Shown: in pieces, positions 23,358 to 35,301 of the stretch
Numbering within the stretch: position 1 is the stretch's first letter
Layout: every line of letters starts with the position of its first letter
Notes under the pieces: generated by a model
What the model saw: the letters and a program-made list of their open reading frames with translations, nothing else
Told to the model about the DNA's origin: nothing
The model's database searches: none
DNA from: Cerioporus squamosus
Taxonomy: Eukaryota > Basidiomycota > Agaricomycetes > Polyporales > Polyporaceae
Direction of reading: 5' to 3'
NCBI GenBank assembly: GCA_022592435.1
Contig: JABYQS010000161.1
Location: forward strand, 1-64,000
DNA length: 64,000 bases
Program-made: the position numbers and the translations under genes

Positions 23358-23802
23358 TGTGCTGGCTGTTGGGCGTCACGCCGCCTACGTCAGTAGCAGC
23401 CGCGGGAAGCAGAGCAGGACCGTGAGGAAACAACGGACTTACACGGATGGACAGATGGCGAAGCAGGAGGTCTGCAGGGACGTCGGGCACGGGTGAACGG
23501 AGGGGTAGCGGGCGAAGGTTGGACTTCTGGGTGGAGGAGCGGTCGAGAAGGACGTCGCAGAGGCAACGAGGGGTTCATGCGCCGCCCTATTTTTTTCAGA
23601 TACCGATGGCTATAGAAATGGCCATTGAACTCCCTTTTCTACCGACCGCCGTCGTCGGAGGCTTAGGAAGGTGTAAGCGCTGGAATGCTAGTCGCCCGTA
23701 CTTAACCACGGCTAAGTCGAGTTGAACTTGAACATTCATCAACCCCCACCGTCGTCCCCAGCCTGTCGAAACCCAGCACTCCTCCCCTCCAGAACATACA
23801 CC
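23358..23802. promoter_or_regulatory. Divergent promoter region
   Basis: 445 bp between the start codons of the F-box gene (minus) and the Lys-rich protein gene (plus). A pyrimidine-rich stretch CACTCCTCCCCTCCAG lies just before the plus ATG, a common fungal initiator context. No TATA box seen. Confidence 0.35.
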
Positions 23803-26800
23803 ATGGTGCAGACGCGTTCCGACAACAGTGAAAAGCATCTCGGTAGAATTGACCTGCCTGCCCGCCGTCGTACGGCTGCTGAAGTGAAAGCGGACAAAGC
23901 GGCGGAGAGCAAGGCTCGGAAGAAGGCGCTCGAAGCTGAGGCCGAACGGCTGGCCGCAGTGGCTCAGATGGAGCAAGACGTAGTCAACGCTGACGACGAC
24001 CAACGCGGACGCCGCGTCAAACGTGCGCGGACCTCGGGATCGTCGCGTCGAATCGTCGCCAGCGTCGACGAGTCCGAGGAAGAGCAGCCCCCGCGAAAAA
24101 AGGGGAAGGGCAAGAGTAAGGCGAGTCCCAAGTCCGACCTCGAGTCCGAGGAAGATGTTATCATGGCGGATGAGGAGGAGGAGCCGGCGCCGCCGGGGCA
24201 TGGCGATCCCGATGAAGCCCCCTCCGGCACCGAGACGGCTTCGTCGCTCACGGAGATCGACACCCCCAGAGCTACTGCGAAGAAGTCGAAGAAGGATAGC
24301 CACCCTCTTCGCGATGCTGTCGAGGCTGCGAAGGCTGCGAAGAAGCTGAGCGACTGTGACTCTGAGTCGTCGACGGCTAAGTCCGGCAGCCACGAGAACG
24401 CTGAGTAAGCACTTCCTTATCCGGACGGCCATCCTCACCGCTGACACGTTGCACATAGGCGCACTGCTGAGGGCTCTGCGCGCACCTCTGCCTCCTCCAC
24501 TTCCACCGCTACCATCCGCGCCCGCACCCTTGACATTCCCGCTACACCCTTCGCCGGCGGCCCCAAGCCCAAGCCCAAGCCCAAGCCCAAGCCCAAGCCC
24601 AAGCCTGTACCCAAGGCCGCGAAGGCTAACACACAGCCTGAGGACGACGACGGCGTCGATATCCCTGACCCCCTGACTGAAGACGCATCGACGGGCCAGC
24701 TTCAAAAGAAGACGAAGGCCGCGCGCCCTGCGGCTGGCGACGTCTCGTCCGACGACGCGAAGGCAATGTCCGCCGCGGCGAAGTCCAAATCCGCCTCGTC
24801 GAAGTCCAAGTCAATCGCTGCTCAGCTGGAGGCTGAAGACGCGCCGTCAGAGGCCGAGGCCGCGCCGATCAAAGTTGGGGACGCCTCGTCGCAGGCTGCT
24901 TCCGCGAAGTCCAAGTCCACCAGTGCGCAGTCGAAGTCCGCTGCGACCAAGGGCCATTCTATCGCGAAGCAGGCTGAGGTCGAGGGCGCGCATTCGGAGG
25001 TCGAGGGCACGTCATTGAAGGCTGCGGCCGCGCAGCTGGAGGCCGACGATGATGAGGACGAGGAAGAGGACGAACTGGTAGGCAAGTTGGACGAGGCAGT
25101 CGAGGCGAAGAAGGCCAGGCTCGCGAAGTCAAAGCGCGCCGCCGAGAAGGCCAAGGCGCTTGAGGACGAGCTGGAGGACGAGGATGAGGACGAGCTGGCG
25201 GACGATCCCGGGGACGAGCCAGTGCAGGCGAAGGAGACCGCGTCCGCGAAGGCAAAGACCGCCATCGGGAAGTCCAAGGCCGCTGCCGGGAAGTCCAAGG
25301 CTGCCGCCGTTGTCGGGAGGCAGTCGGAGAGCGATGATGATGAGGTTGAGATGGTCGACGATGTCGTGAAGATCGAGCGCACTACGTCGTCGAAGGCAAA
25401 GGCCAAGCCGAAGGTCGAGAACATGTCATCCGAGTCCGAGGAAGCGCCGCTCAAGGCCACCGCCGCGAAGTCGAAGGTCGCCGTTGCGAAGTCGAAGGTC
25501 GCCGTTGCGAAGTCAAAGGCCGACGCTGTGAAGCCGAAGGCCCCCGCGAAGTGGGAGGCCTCGGACGACGAGGTGGAGATGGAGGACGTCTCTGCCATGG
25601 TCCGGCACTGCAAGAAGTCACGGTCGAAGGCCGCTGCCGCAGGGTGGGCTGACTCGGACGACGAGGTCGAGATTGACGACGGGCCCGTCAAGGTCGAAGG
25701 CGACGCGGCATTGCAGGCGAAGAAGACCGCCGTCCCGAAGGCGAAGAAGACCGTTGCCAAATCGAACGCCGAGGACGCGTCTTCGGAGTCGGAGGGCACG
25801 GCTCCGAAGGCCACGCAGTCGAAGGCCACTCAGTCGAAGGCCGCGCAGAAGGCCGCCGCCGCCGCCAAGGAGTCGAAGGCCACGCAAAAGGCCGCCGCCG
25901 CCGCCGCCGCCAAGGAGTCGAATGCCGCGCAGAAGGCTGCCGCGAAGTCGAAAGCCGCGCAGAAGGCTGCCGCCACGCCGTCGAAGGCCATGCAGGCGAA
26001 GGTCAAGTTCGAGGAAGAGGACGTGGAGATGGCGGACGTCGCTGCCAAGCTCAAGCGCGAGGCGAAGTCGCAAGCAAAGGCGGCTAGCTCCAGCAGTGGC
26101 AAGGCGAAGCATGTCGAAGCCCCGGATGGCACTGTCCGGCGCTATGGCTTCGCCGAGTCAGACGATGAAGCGGTGGAGGCCCACGCCGCGAAGACGAGCC
26201 CGAGCAAGAATGGCGAACGCAAGACCAGCGAGGTGAGCCCACTCCTTGTTCCCTGTGGCACACACTGCTAAACGTTTACAGGCTCTCGTCAAGCTTGAGA
26301 TCGCCGAGCCGCTTACACTTGGGAAGGACAAGAAGGAATTGAAGAAGGCGTCCAACAGCAAACCTTCCAAGGACGGGACTTCGAAGGGCAAGGTGCGTTT
26401 TTACTGTCGTCAACAGCGATCATTGTGCAATGACCACTTCTTTCAGGCCATCGAGCTTGAAAGTGACGATGAGCCCATCGTCAAGTCTACCCGTGCGACG
26501 TTCAAAAACTCTGACCTTCCCACAGGCGCACACGATGACAACCGCTGGAAGGACGCGACTCTGCCGACCCTGTTGAAGTGGTTTGGTACACATCTCGATC
26601 CCTGGAACGTTTCCGACAGCGAGGTGGTAAGGGTGCTCCAGCTGATCTGGGACACGGTCTACAAAGACCGCGTCGAACACACGATCAACGTTGGTGACAA
26701 GGTTCACGGACTGGTATGTATCCTGTCTACGTTACCGCTTGTGCATCTCACTTCTCCGCCCTCTAGGCCATGCAACGCGTGTATGAATGGAGGAGCAGCT

Positions 26801-27494
26801 TCGGTAACAACAGCCTGCGCGCCTTCGACTCGTGGTTCAAGGTCAAGGGCGCCAGGTACGGCACACCGGAACTCAAAGCCCAGTTCTGCGCGGAAATCAT
26901 GCCAGGTGGTCGCCTGTTCTACGAGGATCCCGAGGACGTCAAGAAAGTGGTACGTGTTTGAAGCTCTGTTGTATCTCTGTCGTGCTAATGTAGCATTTCC
27001 GAGCAGGGTCTCTATCGCTCGCCCTTCTGCCTCGCCGCTTTCGCTCCGCACATCGACGCCATCCAGGGGGCCGTCAAGGTTCGCGGCTTGTATGACAAGC
27101 CGAAGACTCAGGCTCCGTATGGCGCACTTGGCCTCTCTGGTGCCGCGGTCAGTAGTATCTCGGTTTCAGCGCGGCGTCTCTCTCACATGTCATGCAGGCA
27201 TATCGTGCAGCCGTCCTCTATGCTGCTGAGAAGGTTACCGGCACCGGCAGGAACATCGCGATCACGAAGGGCGTCAACCCCCTCACAGGCAAGGAGAGCA
27301 AGGACACCGACTTCAGTGTCACGAACTTCGGCGATAAGACTAAGCAATGTGCGCTGTCCGCCAAGACTCTCTCCACCAACAAGCTCGACATCATCTGGAC
27401 CTGCGCGAGGACCCTCGTTCTCGACACCGCGATGACCACCCTGCAGACGGCCTCAAAGGAGACTGACTATTCCCAGCTCGTCGACGAGGAGTAG
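23803..27494 (+). CDS. Lys/Ala/Ser-rich, probably nuclear protein, 1124 aa, seven exons
   Basis: ATG 23803. Exons 23803-24404, 24459-26232, 26282-26392, 26447-26713, 26767-26949, 27007-27147 and 27198-27494 (3375 nt, no internal stop). The last five introns are all phase 0, so each of exons 3-6 is a multiple of three. The N-terminal ~750 residues are low complexity: acidic patches, RKKGKGKSK-like basic runs, six Lys-Pro pairs in a row (24570-24604), and many AKSKAA repeats like a histone-H1 tail. The C-terminal ~350 residues are ordered (DNRWKDATLPTLLKWFGTHL, QRVYEWRSSFGNNSL, PFCLAAFAPHIDAIQGAV) and recall a mushroom-specific uncharacterised domain. DNA or chromatin binding is inferred only from composition. 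Confidence 0.75.
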
Positions 27495-28640
27495 GGTAAG
27501 TATCTCGCTCGTTTGATTCATGTCTTTTGGCTGAGATTCGCCATAGGTGTATCTCTTGTGTCTCTTTGTTGGTGTGATCTGTCGCCTGCATCATCCGTCC
27601 GCCACTAACCTCTCCCAGGTTTTGATCTTGGAGCCTCATGTCATCGAAACTCGGATGTACGCACTACTGCACATATACTGCTTGACCTCCTTGTATATAC
27701 CGATCCCGTCCCGCTCTCGTCCCGCCGTCGTCCCGCTCTCCAAGTCGTCCTGCTCCCGTCCTGCTCCCGTCCCGCTCCCGTCCCGCTCTCGTCCCACTCC
27801 CGTCCTGCTCTCGTCCCGCTGTCGTCCCTTTGCAGGCTGTGCTGTCTGTCGTCGCCTCATTCCTCATGTATCTCCCTGCTCTTGTGCCCATCTCTTCATT
27901 ACATACTTTGTTCCCTCCGCACCCGTTGCCTCCAACTGCATGCTCATGTTCTTGCTCCTACCCAATCTGCCACCGTAGTATTGTCTTGGCTCCCTGCCCC
28001 ATGGACTCACCTGTATACATGCTCTGCTGACTGACTATAGAGTTGTCGCCGTCCTGCGCACCTGAGTGCCAGCACCTGGGTGCCTACTGGTCCCCCTGCT
28101 GTCCACGGCCACAACGTCGTCTGTCAGTCTGAGGCACTACTTGACATGGAAGAGGGTGAGCATGACTCACAGCCCGAGCTGATGAACCATGGCATCTTGG
28201 AGTCAACGATCGCCGTACTGCCTGGCCTACTGGCTCGCTCCTGTCCTGACGACCTGAATCTCTGAGACGCAGCTTGGCAGGGAAACGAATGTGTCCCAAA
28301 CACAGCGGCATCTGCACGCGAACGTGCATTAAGCATGGTGACGCATGGCATCCGCCTTGACTGAGCTCTTGGTCTGAGTGAGACACATCACATATGGCAT
28401 TCATCCGCGCATTGCTGACAAGCGCGGCTGGGCATCGCGGTCACTGTAGCACGGGGGCGGCTGGAGCACACAATTCCTGGACGACACCAGCTCCTGCAAT
28501 CCACTTGCGAACCCCCTGCCTGGGCGTCTCACACGTATGGAGCACCGGCCCACCACTCAGCTGGAGCGGGACCCTCACTGGTACAGAAAGCACATGAGAC
28601 ATGGCGGGCACTGAGGAGCATAATGCATTAGCGCCTGGCC
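27495..28640. other. 3' flank and minisatellite; no gene
   Basis: Holds the 12-bp repeat at 27704-27832. Other frames are short. A GTAAGT...CATAG pair right after the preceding stop codon could be a 3'-UTR intron. Confidence 0.3.
27704..27832 (+). repeat. 12-bp minisatellite
   Basis: About ten tandem copies of a unit close to CCCGCTCTCGTC, with variants CCTGCTCCCGTC and CCGCCGTCGTCC. Confidence 0.7.
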
Positions 28641-29390
28641 TTGCAGCCAGCCTGCTCTACTGCGACACACCCCGCATGAGACATGGGCCGCGCTGGCGAA
28701 CCCTCCGCCTTTGACAGCCCGCCGTATGTCGCCCCGAGTGCATGCATGTCTGGCCCTCCGCCCTGCGTATGTGGCTGAGCAGCATACGCCCTGCGACACA
28801 CGGCTCACTGACAAGCCCTGCGCCTTTGACAGCGCGTCGTATGTCGCGCTGAGTGCATGCATGTCTGGCTGTCCGTCCTGCGTACGTGGCTGAGCAGCAT
28901 ACGCCCTGCGACACACGGCTCACTGACAGGCCCCTCGCCTTTGACAGCGCGTCGTATGTCGCCCTGAGTGCATGCATGTCTGGCCCTCCGTCCTGCGTAC
29001 GTGGCTGAGCAGCATACGCCCTGCGGCACACGGCTCACCGACAAGCCCCGCGCCTTCGACAGCGCGTCGTATGTCGCGCGGAGTGCATGCATGTCTGGCT
29101 GTCCGTCCTGCGTACGTGGCTGAGCAGCATATGCTCTGCAGCTCACACCGTACTGACGAGCCCCGCGCCTTCGACAGCGCATTGTATGTCACGCGGAGTG
29201 CATGCATGTCTGGCTGTCCGTCCTGCGTACGTGGCTGAGCAGCATATGCTCTGCAGCTCACACCGTACTGACGAGCCCCGCGCCTTCGACAGCGCGTCGT
29301 ATGTCGCGCGGAGTGCATGCATGTCTGGCTGTCCGTCCTGCGTACGTGGCTGAGCAGCATACGCCCTGCGACACATGGCTCACTGAGCGG
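28641..29390 (+). repeat. 115-bp tandem repeat, about six copies
   Basis: The anchor GAGTGCATGCATGTCTGG recurs every 115 bp (near 28738, 28853, 28968, 29083, 29198, 29313). Each unit also has GTACGTGGCTGAGCAGCATA and CGTCGTATGTCGC. The left copies are the most diverged; the units around 29083-29310 are nearly identical. The period is not a multiple of three, so frames rotate between copies; the region is not coding. Confidence 0.85.
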
Positions 29391-30772
29391 CAGTACACCT
29401 GTTACCGACCCACGAATGAACCACTATGAGCCTTTCTGTCTGGCCGTCCGCTGTGCCTGGACAACGTTGTGGTGTGGAGGTCGAGCTGTCTGCACCACAA
29501 ATGCTCTGAATGGCTGGCACTCCGGGCTCACTGCCAGTCAAATCTGCTGCACAGCTGACACGTAGAGTGCATGTTGAACGCAAGGCCTGCACCGGAGCCC
29601 TGGCCGCAACACATCTCAGCCCGGAATTTTGCTGGTCCTGAGCCCTCCCAAGGCCGATCGCTCTTGATGCCTGGGTCACTTCAAACCCTGGAAGGACCGC
29701 AGGCTGGGCGACACACCGCCCTGTTCCGCACCGCCAGCTTTGCGACGCGCTCCCTGGCACGGCGGGCGGGCTGATCGCCACACGCGTCTTACCTACAACC
29801 GGCCGTACCGTCCGACTGATCTGAGCAGCTCGATGGGCCACTGCATATGGTGATCTGGAGTATCCCGCTGCTGTTTGACGTCTCTACTTGCGCCCTTCAC
29901 CACCTGACTGCGATGCCACCGCAGGCACTGCCAAAACACTGGCACCGCATGTGCCCAGTGTCCCTCCGCGCTCTGGCTTCTAAACGACTCTGCCTGTTAG
30001 CGGGATGATGCCAACACCATATAAGCCGCATTGTCCTGCGCTTTCTAACGAAACTCCGCAATGGTCTGGACCTCGCCAAGTCACTGACCATTGATATGAA
30101 TAGCAGGATCTGCACACACCGCCACCGTCCGAAGGGTGGCTGCTCCCTGCCCCCGGAGTGGCATAACACTTTCTGTGAGGCATTTGTTCCACACAATGCT
30201 CGCCCGGGGCTGGACGTCGTCCGTGCCTGCACAACGTGGATGCCTGAGTCGCTATGCGCAGGCTGGGTGCCTTTCAGCATCGGCACACGCAGCAGCTGTG
30301 TCTCACGGTGCTTCTTACTTCCTCACAGGTCAAGACTCCGCAGCCGTCAAGCTACGAAAACATGTACAAAGTGAGCATCCGTTGACATCTGACTGGTCAC
30401 AAGCAACTCTGACCACCTCTTGACATGGACATCCCGTGGATGCTGTGACCGCCATGCACACGAGTCTTTGCGCGGCACACCCGCAGTAGTGCAGTGGCTT
30501 GATATCGTAGGCCTGGACCGTGACAGGTGATTTGGCTCAATTCTTACCTTGTGGACTACCTGACACATCGGTCCACTCCTTTTACTGCCGAATATGCCCA
30601 TCAAGTCCCATCAGAATTATCAGAGAAGGTATGCTTTGCAGGTCAGGCGGCCATGCACTCCAGGCCATTTAAGGTGAGAGACCCGCGATAGGTTGGCTTG
30701 ACAGCATGGATGCCTGACCGTCACATTTCCTGTGTGCCAGACAGAATCAGACAAAATAAGACAAAACAGATT
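29391..30772. other. No gene recognised
   Basis: Only short frames (a 153-codon minus frame at 29380-29841 lacks any family features). Ends where the chromovirus fragment begins. Confidence 0.3.
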
Positions 30773-32412
30773 TTGCTGATGCAGAACACTTCGCGGCCCT
30801 TGCAGCCACCCTCACGGACACAAGCACCCTCGAACAGGAGATCCGCGGGGCAGAGCTTCTGGACCCCGAGGTCGTTGAAGCCCTTCGCATCCTCAAGGAA
30901 AAGGGTCCGCGCAAGTTGACGAATGGCCTCCTGGAGTGGGAGGTGGTTGACGGACTCATCTATCGGCACGGAAAGTTGTACGTCCCTCCAGACGTAAACC
31001 TCCGCAGGCGCGTCACCTCCCTCTGCCACGATTCCATCACGGCAGGTCATCCAGGATGGAACGGCACACTCGAACTGGTAGACCGCCTCTTCTGGTGGCC
31101 CCAGCAGGCTGCATTCGTGCATAAGTACGTCGAAGGGTGTGACGTCTGTCAGCGTCGCAAAGCTCCTTGCCACCCCCATGGAACCCTTCACCCCCACGAC
31201 GTGCCAGAAGGGCTGTGGCAGACCATGGGTGTCGATCTCATCACCGGGCTTCCCAAGGTCAAGGGTTACGACGCGATCATCGTCTACACGGACCACTACA
31301 GCAAACAGGTCCATGTCCTACCCACGACCACTGATGTCGACGCTGAGGGAGTAGCGGACATCCACTACCGCGAGATCTTCCGCCTCCATGGTATTCCCGG
31401 TAAAGTCGTCTCCGATCAAGGTCCCCAGTTTGCCGCACGTTTCATGAAAGTGCTCTACCAGAAGCTAGGGATTCAACACGCTCTGACCACAGCCTACCAC
31501 CCCCAGTCAAACGGACAAACGGAACGCGCGAATCAGGAGGTGGAGAAGCATCTCCGCCTCTTCACGAACTCACGCCAGGACGATTGGGTCGACCATCTCC
31601 CCACTGCCGAATTCGTCCTCAACAACCGCATTTACTCTGCTCATAACATGTCCCCTTTCGAAGTGGTCTACGGTTACCGCCCAAACTTCACAGTACCCGT
31701 CGGCGGTCGCACCCGATTCCCTACCCTGGACCAGCGCCTAGAGACACTGCAAGAGGTACGACGTGAGGCTGAGGCGGCCCTGCGTATGGAGAAGGTGGCG
31801 ATGAAGGAACAGTTCGGGCTCGGGAAGCCTAAGCCTCACGAATTCAAGGTGGGCGACCGTGTCTGGTTGGATGCACGAGACGTCACCATCCATCAGGCCA
31901 GTCACAAGCTCGGTCCACGTCGCCTAGGCCCGTATGAAGTCCTCAAACGGACCGGCGACCTCATGTATCGTCTCTTGCTACCTCCGTTTATGCAGAACCG
32001 GCACGACGTGATCCACGTTGACCGTCTCACACCCTGGAAGGGTAACGAGGTCAATGGAGAACAACCACCCCCACCAGAACCGGTCGAGGTGGAGGGCGAA
32101 CTGGAGTACGAGGTTGAGGCAATCCTGGACAGTCGCACTTACCACAATCAGTTCCAGTACCTGGTCCGCTGGAAGGGATACGGTGAGGGCGATGACAGTT
32201 GGGAACCCGCGAAAGGCCTCACCCACTGTCAGGAGCTCATTGATGAGTTCCACCAGCGTAACCCCAACGCCCCTCAACGCATTGCCTCCACCGTGTTCAA
32301 CTCGCTACCCTGGCAACCCCTACACAACCTGACCATCACCGAGCCGTCCCCATTCGAATGGGCCTCTGGACGACACCCGGGCTCTAGGTCCGTCGGGGAC
32401 CGTCGGACTTAG
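30773..32412 (+). pseudogene. Chromovirus (Ty3/gypsy) pol, integrase-chromodomain part
   Basis: An open frame from about 30773 to TAG 32410-32412 encodes the last ~545 residues of Pol. Numbered from the ATG at 30916: zinc finger H38-x6-H45-x29-C75-x2-C78, catalytic D107-x59-D167-x35-E203 (GVDLITGLP, VSDQGPQFA, QTERANQEVE), a GPY/F module (LGPRRLGPYEVLKRTG) and a C-terminal chromodomain (about 397-447) with Tyr and Trp of the aromatic cage (YEVEAILD, YLVRWKGY, DSWEP), which in this group directs insertion to methylated-histone chromatin. Gag, protease, reverse transcriptase and RNase H are absent, so the element is 5'-truncated; all motifs present look intact. Confidence 0.9.
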
Positions 32413-32423
32413 GAGGGGGGTAT
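32411..32423 (+). promoter_or_regulatory. Polypurine tract
   Basis: AGGAGGGGGGTAT directly between the pol stop codon and the 3' LTR; primes plus-strand DNA synthesis in LTR elements. Confidence 0.8.
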
Positions 32424-33009
32424 TGTCACGGTCAGTGGACCAGCACCCCTTTTCGTTTCTTTTCGTTTTCCCTGGAACTTCCACTTTCCCATCTTGATCC
32501 CTTTCCTACTTCGTACACATCCCATTTTGGACCCCTTGATCTCATTCTCGCGCCCATATGCTCTGTTCCCGCGACTGCATGCCTTGTTCTCGCACTTACC
32601 ATCCCGTTACCATGTGTTTTCCCACCCTTTTGTCTCCCACTCGTACAGCCTTGCTCCCTTTCCCGCATGAGTCACTTCCACTGGCACGTGATTGTTCAGA
32701 GTAGACTAGTATATAAGCCCCTCCCAGCGCTTACCTGGTCCCCATCTCGACCTCCTGGTCATTGGGACTAGGTGCGCTTTCCCTCATGTACTTCCCCCTG
32801 TCTCTGTGCTAATATAACCCTGGTCATTGGGACTAGTCTGTCGCAGTGCGCGTGAAGACTAGCTATCGACGACTTCGTGCCTCCGAGCCAGTCGTTGCTC
32901 TGCCCTCGTCGAGCTTTCTCTCTACTCCCCCCTTTTCAGCTCCTCGCCGCTCGCCCCTCAGACCGTCACCGATCGACATCTGGTGTCTACGCGCCTAGTC
33001 GCCACGACA
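32424..33009 (+). mobile_element. 3' LTR of the chromovirus
   Basis: 586 bp bounded by TGTC...GACA, with TATATAAG at about 32710. Contains a direct repeat CTGGTCATTGGGACTAG (near 32756 and 32821). The 5' LTR is missing. The right end abuts a minus-strand gypsy integrase fragment. Confidence 0.85.
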
Positions 33010-33864
33010 GTGCACCATCCCTGTAAGCAGATCAATGATAGTGGTGATCGAGTCGGACTTACTACCCCGGTTCTTAGATTCTGGGAGCGGACTGACAAAG
33101 TCTGTTCCGATCGCTTCCCAAGGCTTGCTAGGGAAGGCTGGGGGCCAGGAGAGGGTTCAACAACCCGTACGGCTTCCAATTAGAAGGTTTGCTCCACTTG
33201 CATGTCTGGCAACTGTCGCAGTATTACTGAACATTCTGCATCATAGTCTTCCACCAGACATGGTTGCGCAGCAGGCCCTGAGTCTTGTATGCTCCCAGGT
33301 GCACCAGTATCGAGTGCGCGTGAGTTATTACAATCTCCCGCACACTCCGACCATTTACCAGGATGTCAGGTAAGCACAGCTGTTCCTGTCCGCGCTTGCG
33401 GATGAAGGTCGTCCATCAGACCGACAGAAGTTCTTGTATTCCTTAGGTTTCTCTGGGATCTTTGCAAAGAAGCGGTCATTGCCATAGCAACCACGCAGTT
33501 CCTGCAGCACATCTATGCCCTCCGTATTCTCAGCCAACAACTCAAAAAAGCGGTCGCCCAGCAATACTGCTGGCGGGGGCGGTAGATCCTCATCGCAAAC
33601 AGCCGGTTCATGTGCCACTGATGTATCTGCCGCTGCCGCTGACGCTTCACTAGGTAAATCCTCTGTCGGTTCAGCTGCGCCTGCGGGGCTCGCGCCCTTC
33701 CATCCTTCACCATTGACGCGAAGGATGACATGCTTGATGTGCTCCGCAAGCCCATGTGACGTCTCAGGACGGCCCGACTCCGCAGGGTAGACTGTCAGTA
33801 CGACAGATGCATCCGGTAGGATACCCCATCCTTCCCCAGATGCATCTGTCATACTTGCATGCAT
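33010..33864 (-). pseudogene. Older gypsy element, integrase N-terminal part
   Basis: Read on the minus strand: a linker (NDRFFAKIPEKPKEYKNF), an HHCC zinc finger (HAHSILVHLG ... CDSCQTC) broken by a TAA, then KPYGLLNPL and the start of the integrase core (AIGTDFVSPLPESKN, ITTIIDLLTG) with the first catalytic Asp. Frames shift at least twice. The fragment stops exactly at the chromovirus LTR; its continuation was not found left of 30773. It is a different gypsy lineage from the chromovirus. Confidence 0.7.
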
Positions 33865-34337
33865 CTGTTGCAGCCGTGCATAACTTGCATAGCACTTACT
33901 TTGTTACTTATGCACATCAGTGTTATGATGTTGATGTTACTTACTCCGGCATATCCGGTTCTACTTACTGTTTACTTACCCTCACCACTTCATTCGTACT
34001 ACCTCTCCCTCCCCATCTATTTGTATACTAGACAGCACAAGGCAAAGATGGGTGATCACCTCATGAATCAATTAGCTACTCGTATATTCGACAATTGAGC
34101 AATAGTATCATGGCATAGAGTCAGCATCCCTTCACCGACTGCCCGACGTTCTGGTTGCGAGTAAGTACCTCATCGTAATACGCAAAGCAAGTCCGCAGAC
34201 GTTCAGAAACTAGTCTCCACCGGTCTGCTCCTCGTCATTGGATCCTAGCGAGCGGCGGACGCATGAAGGCCCTGCCTCAGGTTGCGCCGCTGACAGTTCT
34301 TGCTCCTGTGGGCCCTGCTTTGAGCCTACACAGCATG
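33865..34337. other. No gene
   Basis: AT-richer spacer between the gypsy remnant and the 3' end of the Cys-rich gene. Nothing recognised. Confidence 0.3.
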
Positions 34338-35301
34338 TCAGTAGTCTAACCTTGCAGATAGTAGAGAATAGACCTCACGTTCGATGCGAAGCAGCTTGCG
34401 CGTGATCTGCAGCGACTCCTCGCTGTTTGCAAGCAGACGAAGGAGAACATCGTCCATTGTACCCTTGTCATTCTTCGTCTTCTTTGCCTCACGCTTGACA
34501 ACGTCTGCCTGTCCCGTCTTCTCCACCTTGCGTTTGCATGAGGTCGGCTTCTCGGTTGATCCACCCACCGACTTGCCGCCTTCAGAGCCCTGGGACTTGC
34601 GCGCAGACTTTGCCTTCTCCTTCTCCTTCCCCTTCCCCTTTGCCAGCGCAGGCTCATCGTCCTCCGCGACCTCGTCCTTCTCCTCGTCCTCCTCCTCCAC
34701 GTCGTCCTCGCCCTCCACCTCGTTACTGGCCTCCTCGACGACATGGGCAATTGCCGGAGTGTCGGCCCTGCCGTCCTGCTGCTGCTCTAAGCCGCTGTTC
34801 TCCTGAGTAGCTCGAAGGACATCGACAAGTAAGGTCTTCGACTGCTTGCGCTTGTCCTTCCATTGGAAGCCATCAGGAACTGGCGTGAGATCCAGTTCCC
34901 GAGCGATCTTGTACTCGTAGCAAACTGGCTTGCTGCCATATTTAAACGCCTCTATTGCTGTTCAGAATGTCAGTGACAGTGCATGAAGTCATACTGTCCG
35001 AACTTCGTTGATGATCGCACTCGGCTGCATCCCCAACGAGGCAATGCAGACAGCGGTACGAGCCTCCGTTGTGCAGGATGCAGTTGTGGCCCGCCAGGAC
35101 GCAAGTCTTGCACAGCTTCCTATGCACAAGTGTAATGCGTTCAAGCCACAGCACAAGGTCCTCGATGTGCTCCACCCGAAGCAGGGCTGGGAATAGGGCA
35201 ACATCGATGCCCTTCTTGTACGTGGCTTCAACCGCCTCATTCAGAGTTGGATGGTAATTATTGCAGAGAAGGCGGCCGCACACAATGATTCGAGGAGGCA
35301 T
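34338..35301 (-). CDS. Cys-rich/acidic protein, 308 aa, two exons
   Basis: ATG 35301. Exons 35301-34995 and 34957-34338 with a 37-nt intron (GTATGA...GAACAG) give 309 codons without stops. N-terminus MPPRIIVCGRLLC. A Cys/His cluster at about residues 58-93 (CKTCVLAGHNCILHNGG then CLHCLVGDAAECDH) could bind zinc. The middle is ordered (PVCYEYKIARELDLTPVP), followed by a Glu/Asp-rich stretch, a Lys-rich NLS-like stretch (KGKGKEKEKAKSARK) and a C-terminal helix. No known family named. Divergent from the coiled-coil/RING gene at 35898. Confidence 0.65.

Noticed and set aside
24822..25829. 335-codon minus-strand frame
   Set aside because: Exact antisense shadow of the Lys/Ala/Ser-rich gene; its Ser/Phe/Asp composition follows from the repeats on the other strand.
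25673..26236. 187-codon plus frame rich in Arg/Pro
   Set aside because: Out-of-frame shadow of the same low-complexity gene.
28641..29390. Regular repeats resembling a CRISPR array
   Set aside because: The whole 115-bp unit is repeated without unique spacers, and the genome is eukaryotic.
29380..29841. 153-codon minus frame as a gene
   Set aside because: No splice context, family match or conserved pattern; borders the minisatellite.
34384..34806. 140-codon plus frame
   Set aside because: Antisense of the acidic/Lys-rich second exon of the 308-aa gene.
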